Origin: Trichostrongylus colubriformis
Lineage: Eukaryota > Nematoda > Chromadorea > Rhabditida > Trichostrongylidae
DNA: 64,000 nt
Direction: 5' to 3'
Assembly: GCA_963978905.1 (NCBI GenBank)
Contig: OZ022257.1
Coordinates: 31,511,274 to 31,575,273 of the forward strand
A program made the position numbers and the translations under genes. Of the stretch, positions 60,101 to 64,000 are shown piece after piece. How positions within the stretch are numbered: position 1 is the first letter of the stretch; each line of letters opens with the position of its first letter. The notes beneath the pieces were generated by a model. The model saw only the letters and a list, made by a program, of their open reading frames with translations. It did not search any database and was not told where the DNA came from.

Positions 60101-63100
60101 ACCTCAAAGGAGCTATATTTTGCATAGCTGCAAGCTTCTCAAAAATATATCCAACGGCAATGGAAATAGCTCATGCTGTCCTACTTGCTGGTTTTGCTCG
60201 GAGTTACCAAAATACATGGTTTCATGATTCGAGGATAGCCCTTTTTCTACCCGTTCTCAACTATATGTAACAACTGCGACAATGTCACTGATACACGTCT
60301 AACCAAAGACACTTCATTGTCAGGCCAACTGCTTCAGGTACGAGGGTGAGATGTCACTTGTTGCATCCGCCGGACGAGAGTTAGATGGGCGAACGGTCAT
60401 CATGTTCCGACGTCCAATACAGGGTCAGTACTAAGTTCACCATACACGATGAGTTTTCAGTCTATTACTGTTTTGGACCACGTCTTTCGTTACGCAGACG
60501 GAAATGCAAAGCAGTCTAACTATGAAAAACTTGAAAATGTACTCGCTCTCCCTTATCTGCTTACAAATGTCATTCACAGAATACTCCATACCTTACCTAA
60601 TGTCTTATTCAATTTGTATTTTTGATTAAGAAGCGCCAATCATGCATTTGCAGAGATAGAACCCACGGATCATCCACTGGGTCCGGGTCGAATGTTCGTT
60701 GTGTGGGCCAAAGGACAACAGCAGGGTGCTTACTCTCATGGAGCCCCGTCAGCACTCGAAAGTTCTGGCTCTCTGGTGCCTTACTACATGGACGATATAC
60801 TCAAGTATCATGGAAGTAAGTGGCATTCACTCAGTGTCCTCTGTGTTCAACTGGTGATGAAATGGTAACCTTCCAACTAAGAGGACGTCATTTTTTCAGG
60901 TAGGAATCGTGGTGTCCATCCGATCGACTTCACAACACCGGTAAAACTGCCGAAACCTGGTGATGCAGCATTCGGTGTTAACATCGCTGCTGGTGAGCGC
61001 TATGTCAAATATTTGTTGATCTCGTCTGTATAGCGTACCAGTTGGGCTAGCGACTACTGTGACATAATGCGGAAATGATCAACAGTGAACAATGGATTTC
61101 AAGATTCCGCTCCGCATCATACTTCACTGATACTTCACTAAGCGCAGTACTGAGCGCTGGCCTCAGGCATGTATTTCAACAAGCATCTGCAACTATTTGG
61201 AATCGCACGCGGTTTGAAACATCCCGTTGCTATTGTTGTCGGAGTACCAGGATGTTCACTTGCTGAGCATTGAAGGCTTGGGCCTTATTGGTGGTTGACG
61301 ATTTCACTGAAACTCTCGGTTACCATCCATATACTTACTTCTTTGTAGACGTTTACCATTTTTTTGAAAGTAGATGACTCCACGGTTGATACCTTCTGTT
61401 AGATTGATATCGGATCAGGAACAAAATTTGTAGACTCACGGCTCATTTGACACCTGGGCTGCAGTGATCGCCAAAAAGATTTTTGAAAGTTTACCGATCG
61501 ATCGTTTTGGACTCGATTGTAGTGAATGGTTGTAATTTCTCCACGCACTGAGCATCTAATTCTTATATTGGTGACAGATTCACCTGGCAGTAGCGGTCGC
61601 CGCGCTCTTTGATCCTAGTCCCGCATTAGAAAATGGCTCACTTGCATCGCAACTATGACAAATCTAGGTCGCATTTTGATCATTCACGTTGATCACATAC
61701 ATAAAAGACAGAATTATCAAAATCGATCATCAACCAGTAAGGTCTCCGTACTTCCCCTACAACATCTAAAAGTGTGAACCCTCCGGACACAGCCAAAAAT
61801 TTGAGAAAGATCTAGGGACACTTCCCTTCTAACTCCCCTATCAATCCTTGTCAGTTGCATCTACTTTCAGTCCCTCGCCGCTAGCGTCCCCGTTCCAACA
61901 CCTACATCTCCGACCGCGGCATAGCTTTTGCGACGAGAAAACGCGACTGACCCCCTCCGGATACGGGTGTATATCATTTGACGCAGTCCTTGCAGCTAGT
62001 TTTCCGATTGAGCGCATGGGTCGTTGCCCACCGTTGGGGGCGTGTCCTTCGCTGAGCCCTCCCATATATGCCAGAGCCTTTTGAGGGGAGGAGCTCTAGC
62101 AGCGCTCCATCGGAAAATTAGCTGCAAGAGCTGCGTCAAACGACCGCCTCCCCCGGGTACAGCCATTTGAATTATTTTCCCTCGCCCGCACATTGGATGC
62201 TGTCTCGAAGTGCATATTGTTGTAACTGACTTTTTCGGACCTACTTGATGTTGCTGTACGTCAGGGTGCGGAAACCCAGATCCAAAGTGCGGCGCTGCGG
62301 TGAGTATTCGCATCCCATTCACATCATCACACTGACTTTCCGAGTTGTGCTGTAGAGATGTCCTTTGTTATCTCGTAGAGTGTATTTCATTCATTGGTGA
62401 TGACGTGATATAAGTGAAAGAACACACAACAACAAAAAAGTAAAACCATTAAGTGAAGAATAAGCGAGTGTAAGAAAAAAGTGTGATTACAACTATAATC
62501 TAAGTAATTCACTTTCGACGTCTTGACAAGGTGCCGTGCGTGCATTGCGGTAACTACAAGCAACCGTTCTCCCATACCGTGAATCAAGAGTGCCCTCCAC
62601 CTGGTGTCTTTAATTGCGTCCAAGGACCTAGAGGTCATCATGTATTCCACAAAGATTCGTTAAGAAGATACCATTGACACCATTCTCTACGTTCACGAAC
62701 AAGATTCAATGTGGATGCATACATCTGAACCCTGAAATATGAATCAACGAAACTGAATAATTGGCCGACGATCGGATGCACTTCCGCACCGAACTCTTTC
62801 GCACGGTTTTTTCTCAAAAGTTTTTTTTTCAAATTCGATATAGTTAATCCAACTTCTTCTTAGTCTGTAGAAGGGGTACTGTGTGTAACACCAACAAAGC
62901 TTAGGTGGGGGTCGATTTGTCGAATTTCGCGCGACCGCCCGCGACGAACGGCGCGGCGAGTGCGGATCGTTCGGAAATTCGCTCCAGACGCAATGGGCTG
63001 GTACCACAAGGGACCTTTAGAAATTGAAATATTAGAGGTAATTTACCAGTTAATGTTCTATCGCATTCTGCAATGAGTGATCCATGAAAGTTTCTGAAGA

Positions 63101-63917
63101 GCATTAACAATTGACGAAACCTATCAAGATAACAACAATCAACAACCTCAAGTACAATAGAAGCAGTGATATTATGCCTCTATTAGCTTTGAAGGACGAT
63201 GGGGAGCTCATACTGCATCTTAGGAAATTCTAATTCACAACATGTTTCTGAAAATAGGTGCAATCTTCGAAGGTCCCTTACGGTACCAGCCCATTGCGCC
63301 TTAGGCGGAATTCCAAAGGACTTGTACCGACAGCGCCGCGAAGCAAAAATCCGACCTATCGACCCCCACCCACAAAGCTTGCTTCGCATCTGGACGCGCG
63401 GTTACCCCAAGTAGGTATGGAGACGATAACCCTACCAGTATTCCGCAAGCCAGGCTATATAACACATATCCCTTAACTACTGTGTCATATTCTTCGATAT
63501 TGTTATTGACACCACATATTACACAATGCAGGAGATCCATCAAATGCGGAAGGGCGTGACATCCAAATTTGCGTTCACTGACCGCATTCAAATGCCAGTA
63601 CCCGGACAGAATTTGCCGCGTTCGTGCCGCAAGTCATGAATTTCGTAAAAACAGACGGACACACACAGACATGCATACATACTACAATTAGCGAATTGTA
63701 TTGTTCGATGACTCAATGTCTTAATACGTGATGATCTGATACCTTTCACTTAGCTGAACCAACTCTTCAACATCAACAAACTGCTAAGTCACCAAAGACT
63801 TCGCCAAGTCCAGCCGCTATAGCAACAATGGCACCCCCGTACGTACAAGTCGACGACTCATCTACTCGGGTCTCCGCAATATTCGTTCTTGTTACTGCCT
63901 TCATTGTATTAAATTAA
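36000..63917 (+). CDS. 13-exon gene: secreted X325/BIM1-like + EGF + DOMON protein, probably GPI-anchored
   Basis: Thirteen exons (each listed separately) join in phase into 517 codons plus stop, with GT-AG boundaries throughout. Residues 1-18 are a signal peptide, leaving His19 as the predicted mature N-terminus. Residues 19-152 form a cysteine-containing domain with an initial HVALTFPEPR, a PCG motif (44) and a late CADV motif (142-145). This layout resembles the copper-binding X325/BIM1 family. Residues 157-179 and 185-220 are EGF-like modules. Residues about 224-400 match DOMON domains, which bind haem or sugar in known families. Residues 464-499 are a Ser/Thr/Pro-rich linker, and 500-517 a hydrophobic tail with no cytoplasmic segment, as in GPI signals. 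Seen: exons, phases, cysteines. Known: the family features. Inferred: an extracellular, membrane-tethered redox or copper-handling role. The gene model is strong; the function is not established. Confidence 0.88.
37263..37530 (+). repeat. Repeat family F, uninterrupted copy in intron 1
   Basis: Same order of blocks as the two parts at 55 kb, without the inserted repeat (shared: gctggctaaatcg/gctggctgaatcg, gtagaccat/tagaccat, ggtgatggc). Confidence 0.6.
37745..37912 (+). repeat. Repeat shared with 11240-11405, in intron 1
   Basis: See the copy at 11 kb. The shared block includes gcatgaggac/gcatgaggat, ggctcgccagtaccag/ggctcgcaagcactag and tttacgtgct. Confidence 0.55.
38943..39010 (+). CDS. 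Exon 2 (small, 68 bases)
   Basis: Acceptor gtttcag and donor CATCAG|gtcagc. It enters in phase 1 and leaves in phase 0, exactly bridging exons 1 and 3. It encodes 22 complete codons, including TYNFTW and QYPHQ. His73 in YPHQ is a candidate second metal ligand. It lies beyond a 2.8-kb intron and is easy to miss. Confidence 0.83.
39890..40670 (-). mobile_element. Probable LINE fragment, antisense in intron 2
   Basis: Overlapping minus-strand frames of 127, 119 and 197 codons. One includes EWEVEHASRKIKLKKALGIN, which resembles the 'E-V-x-x-A-x-x-x-(M/L)-K-x-x-K-A-P-G' start of the RT domain in LINEs. The upstream part (KKASQDLSAQVQSVETGKLF) is Lys/Gln-rich and not identified. The frame is broken and has no clear ends. 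Confidence 0.5.
40967..41846 (+). mobile_element. Mariner deletion derivative in intron 2
   Basis: TTAGGTTGTCCCAAAAG at the left and its inverted match at the right are flanked by TA (40965-40966, 41847-41848). At 880 bp it lacks roughly 400 bp compared with a usual mariner. The HTH end reads SYETVRR, stop, FISFNTGEIDM, so one Trp codon has become TAG. The frame then jumps to the C-terminal half with LLHDDDHSHFAKK and SPDIAPSDYHL and ends DLPMRWQSVVDNNG. The first catalytic Asp region is deleted, so it cannot encode active transposase. Confidence 0.9.
41988..42085 (+). CDS. Exon 3: X325-like domain, beta-strand region
   Basis: Acceptor catttcag and donor CAGAC|gtgagc, phase 0 to 2. Encodes residues 75-106, beginning GGYRILLIDKDGN. 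Together with the end of exon 2 it gives YPHQGGY, a continuous beta-strand-like stretch. The exon starts only 142 bases after the right end of a mariner remnant in intron 2. Confidence 0.86.
42480..42616 (+). CDS. Exon 4: end of X325-like domain with CxxC and CADV
   Basis: Acceptor tatcttcag and donor CCAG|gtaagt, phase 2 to 1. Encodes residues 107-152, with CSEC at 119-122, an ALEWG motif, and RSCADVNV around Cys142-Asp144. A Tyr...Cys-Ala-Asp-(Val/Ile) motif near the domain end is also typical of X325/BIM1 proteins. Cys44, 119, 122 and 142 could form two disulphides. Confidence 0.88.
43218..43307 (+). CDS. Exon 5: partial EGF-like module
   Basis: Acceptor tgtttcag and donor TATCAAA|gtaagt, phase 1 to 1. 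Residues 153-182 contain C157-SGHG, then C168-V-C170 and C179 with GYKG between, a typical EGF/tenascin-type pattern. Only four cysteines are present: the position where GHGTC is usual reads GHGTL, so this module is reduced. Symmetric phase-1 boundaries are typical of EGF exons. Confidence 0.88.
43620..43955 (+). repeat. Repeat family G copy in intron 5
   Basis: Matches 14985-15305 over most of its length, in the same orientation as the host gene. Confidence 0.7.
44971..45090 (+). CDS. Exon 6: complete EGF-like module
   Basis: Acceptor ataattctag and donor CAAA|gtaagt, phase 1 to 1. Residues 183-222 carry six cysteines (185, 191, 197, 209, 211, 220) spaced as in canonical EGF domains, with CLNGGKC and GFFGRNC. 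The module is a clean phase-1 cassette. Confidence 0.9.
45507..45649 (+). CDS. Exon 7: start of DOMON domain
   Basis: Acceptor acattcag and donor ATTAAG|gtggtc, phase 1 to 0. Residues 223-270 include AYGMFTPAC and the DFVYYRKI strand that opens many DOMON domains. The donor (gtggtc) is weaker than the others, but the next exon continues the domain without a gap. Hairpin-forming repeats begin within about 15 bases of the donor. Confidence 0.84.
45650..46026. repeat. Hairpin cluster at the start of intron 7
   Basis: 45898-45955 and 45969-46026 are perfect 58-base inverted arms around a 13-base loop. The region 45859-45887 is the inverse of 45948-45976 and could pair instead. A smaller hairpin lies at 45754-45826, and a related single arm (gtgtgtacgcttatgtcagg) at 45663-45682, just after the exon 7 donor. 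Confidence 0.85.
47067..47172 (+). CDS. Exon 8: DOMON domain core
   Basis: Acceptor cttttcag and donor GAAG|gtaagc, phase 0 to 1. Residues 271-305 read NDVEIILDFASTSWVSIGWR, followed by PEG; this is the DOMON beta-sandwich signature (alternating hydrophobics ending in Gly-Trp). It is followed by the 7.9-kb, transposon-filled intron 8. Confidence 0.9.
48081..48812 (+). mobile_element. CAGGGGGTGCCA MITE family, second copy
   Basis: Starts CAGGGAGTGCCAAAAA, ends TGGCACCCCTTG, with TA flanks (48079-48080, 48813-48814). It matches the 50344 element along its length, including cgaaagaa/aggaacaagctgag-type blocks and 'caccacccagtatgaatcccc'. Noncoding, in intron 8. Confidence 0.85.
49560..50040. 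repeat. Simple degenerate array of 'ttccgcaattc' words
   Basis: Dozens of short words of the form TTCCGC(G/A)ATTCTGCA recur, separated by copies of caatcgatacgtatct. The first 80 bases run in the opposite orientation (gcggaattggcgg...). Confidence 0.65.
50091..51308. mobile_element. Tc1/mariner-type MITE, copy 2, interrupted
   Basis: Same ends as 13990-14485 and TA flanks (50089-50090, 51309-51310). Internal sequence matches copy 1 in inverted order. It is split by a second element at 50344-51091, without which about 470 bp remain. Confidence 0.85.
50344..51091 (+). mobile_element. CAGGGGGTGCCA MITE nested in another MITE
   Basis: Ends CAGGGGGTGCCAAAAAAA and inverse, with TA on both sides (50342-50343, 51092-51093). 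It lies inside the 50091-51308 element and is therefore younger. The same family occurs at 48081-48812 and as a truncated copy near 22385-22920. Confidence 0.87.
52376..52445 (+). repeat. Repeat matching 63580-63700, in intron 8
   Basis: aattcgcttagtatgtctgt, ccgtctgtcacgaaattcat and neighbouring sequence match the intron 12 copy on the other strand. It directly precedes the minisatellite at 52.5 kb. Confidence 0.6.
52520..53110 (+). repeat. Degenerate minisatellite in intron 8
   Basis: About four units of 110-155 bases share gataacggttgataagattc, then taaggagcgtaaaaagc, gtcgtcaaatcc and tcacaggtgtttt. A single related piece on the other strand is at 49290-49390. Confidence 0.72.
54190..54701. 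mobile_element. Mariner-derived foldback element, 166-bp arms
   Basis: TTAGGTTGTCGGGAAAGTTC begins the left arm and its inverse ends the right arm, with TA at both flanks (54188-54189, 54702-54703). The inverted match runs about 166 bases inward (54190-54355 against 54536-54701), far beyond a normal mariner terminal repeat. The loop contains a minus-strand remnant of the transposase C-terminus (LEWGVLPHPPYSPDHAPS near 54450). It lies in intron 8 of the host gene. Confidence 0.85.
55037..55169 (+). CDS. Exon 9: DOMON domain, MDCIDVLIG strand
   Basis: Acceptor caatttcag and donor CATCG|gtatgt, phase 1 to 2. Encodes residues 306-349, with HAMDCIDVLIGAVREGR followed by DSYSRDRSTPLEDH, matching the second half of EGF-linked DOMON proteins. 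Met317 is a candidate haem ligand by position only. Confidence 0.85.
55243..55840 (+). repeat. Repeat family F interrupted by an inverted family G copy
   Basis: 55243-55340 and 55690-55840 match 37263-37355 and 37363-37520 in order. Between them, 55382-55690 is an inverted family G copy that is absent at 37 kb. This shows that G inserted into F. Confidence 0.65.
56686..56793. mobile_element. Second Harbinger-like hairpin, inside a LINE
   Basis: Ends GGCCGCTTCCATACTTTGCG and inverse, with TAA at 56683-56685 and 56794-56796. It shares the GGCCGC...CATACTTTGCG ends with the 27308 element. The centre has about three copies of gtcacgcgcgtgcctgc. It interrupts the 3' part of the antisense RTE-type LINE. 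Confidence 0.78.
57544..57640 (-). repeat. About 100-bp repeat, copy in the LINE
   Basis: The complement of this stretch (cgtctgtacctaaaggcacc ... gatgtgctaagccgcg) recurs at 59695-59795 on the + strand. It breaks the LINE reading frame just after NQGC, so it is probably an insertion. Confidence 0.65.
59695..59795 (+). repeat. About 100-bp repeat, second copy
   Basis: Inverted copy of 57544-57640. Both run from cacgtctgtacctaaaggca to a gcgttgc/gcgtcgc-gggagat edge. Confidence 0.65.
60338..60423 (+). CDS. Exon 10: DOMON domain
   Basis: The acceptor gcttcag is chosen over an AG 14 bases upstream because only this one gives the phase (2) and frame needed. The donor is ACAGG|gtcagt, phase 1. 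Encodes residues 350-378, including EGEMSL, ELDGRTVIMFRRP. The motif 'Asp-Gly-x-Thr-x-x-x-Phe-Arg-Arg' is usual in DOMON domains. Confidence 0.84.
60654..60815 (+). CDS. Exon 11: end of DOMON domain
   Basis: Acceptor atttgcag and donor GGAA|gtaagt, phase 1 to 1. Encodes residues 379-432, including EPTDHPLGPGRM and FVVWAKGQ, the conserved closing strand of DOMON domains (His385 and the Trp-Ala-x-Gly-Gln motif). The remainder is linker. Confidence 0.9.
60900..60992 (+). CDS. Exon 12: linker with VHPIDF
   Basis: Acceptor ttttttcag and donor GCTG|gtgagc, phase 1 to 1, after an 84-base intron. Encodes residues 433-463, including RNRGVHPIDFTTPVKLPKPG. No named domain is recognised here. Confidence 0.85.
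61979..62140. repeat. Smaller inverted repeat in intron 12
   Basis: tgacgcagtccttgcagcta at 61979 and its inverse ending about 62140 form arms of about 31 bases with a 100-base loop. Confidence 0.75.
62885..63395. repeat. Inverted repeat in intron 12, about 130-bp arms
   Basis: 62885-63020 and 63262-63395 are inverse copies (gtgggggtcgat, gcaatgggctggtacc, aagggacctt shared), about 240 bases apart. Confidence 0.75.
63580..63700 (-). repeat. Repeat with CTGTGTGTG/ACGAAATTCAT core, in intron 12
   Basis: On the minus strand it reads aattcgctaattgtagtatg, then ctgtgtgtgtccgtctg and acgaaattcat. The + strand 52376-52445 has the same order of blocks. Confidence 0.65.
63754..63917 (+). CDS. Exon 13: Ser/Thr/Pro linker and hydrophobic C-terminus
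   Basis: Acceptor tcacttag, phase 1, stop TAA at 63915-63917. Residues 464-499 are rich in Ser, Thr, Pro and Ala. Then VDDSSTRVSAIFVLVTAF and a few residues close the protein. A small-residue cluster (DDSS) followed by a terminal hydrophobic run with no basic tail fits a GPI-attachment signal better than a type I membrane anchor. Confidence 0.85.
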
Positions 63918-63939
63918 TTATATTGCTTAGTAAGTGAGA

Positions 63940-63945
63940 AATAAA
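63940..63945 (+). terminator. Poly(A) signal AATAAA
   Basis: A canonical AATAAA lies 22 bases after the stop codon of exon 13. This implies a very short 3' UTR and a transcript end near 63955-63965. Confidence 0.8.
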
Positions 63946-64000
63946 CCTTGATTGCACTGAGACCATAACGCGAATGTCTGTGGACAAAAATTTCTATTCA

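Noticed and set aside
60324..60423. Exon 10 starting at the first AG (attgtcag)
   Set aside because: It gives the wrong frame after exon 9. The second AG restores the DOMON sequence.
62265..62300. Possible microexon ending at gcgctgcg|gtgagt
   Set aside because: It would exit in phase 0, which puts exon 13 out of frame. Exon 12 joins exon 13 directly in phase 1.
63535..63650. Possible extra exon between exons 12 and 13 (acceptor atgcag at about 63532)
   Set aside because: It is open only for about 16 codons in the required phase and then reaches a stop. The stretch belongs to a repeat also found at 52.4 kb.

Overview
This is eukaryotic, repeat-rich DNA from an animal, most likely a strongylid (hookworm-type) nematode. 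The evidence is short exons with phase-matched introns and T-rich TTTCAG-type acceptors. A splice acceptor lies 9 bases before the start codon, as expected for trans-splicing. There are also mariner, RTE and BEL/Pao elements, and a primer-binding site matching the tRNA-Gly 3' end. The species cannot be fixed from the sequence alone.

Only one host gene is recognised, and all of its coding exons appear to be present. Thirteen + strand exons from 36000 to 63917 join in phase into one 517-codon reading frame. The order is: signal peptide, a domain whose mature N-terminus is His and which resembles copper-binding X325/BIM1 proteins, two EGF-like modules, a DOMON (cytochrome/sugar-binding type) domain, and a hydrophobic C-terminal tail that looks like a GPI signal. 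The exons total about 1.55 kb. The introns fill the other 26 kb and are packed with transposons, hairpins and minisatellites. A poly(A) signal at 63940 ends the gene.

The left half (1-35.9 kb) holds no host gene I can support. It contains interspersed repeats. These include inverted pairs of tRNA-derived repeats (1.0-2.0 kb, 35.3-35.8 kb), TIR and foldback elements (2.6-3.5, 4.3-4.9, 7.2-8.3, 13.8-14.5, 28.8-29.2 kb), a decayed full-length mariner (5.3-6.6 kb) and two related noncoding mariner-like elements (25.6-26.9 and 30.0-30.6 kb). At 27.3 kb there is a perfect 86-bp palindrome with Harbinger-like ends.

From 17978 to 21925 there is a complete small LTR retroelement with both LTRs, a 5-bp target duplication, a tRNA-Gly-type primer site and TATA boxes. 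It has a BEL/Pao-type gag but no polymerase. The gag zinc-knuckle region runs straight into a protein with an envelope-like C-terminal membrane segment. Its leader carries about nine copies of a short stem-loop.

Inside the host gene, intron 2 holds a LINE fragment and a mariner deletion derivative. Intron 7 begins with a cluster of hairpins, including one with 58-bp perfect arms. Intron 8 holds three Tc1/mariner-type nonautonomous elements (one nested in another), two minisatellites and a mariner foldback. Intron 9 holds one repeat nested in another and an eroded antisense RTE-type LINE that is itself interrupted by a Harbinger-like hairpin. Intron 12 holds two more inverted repeats.
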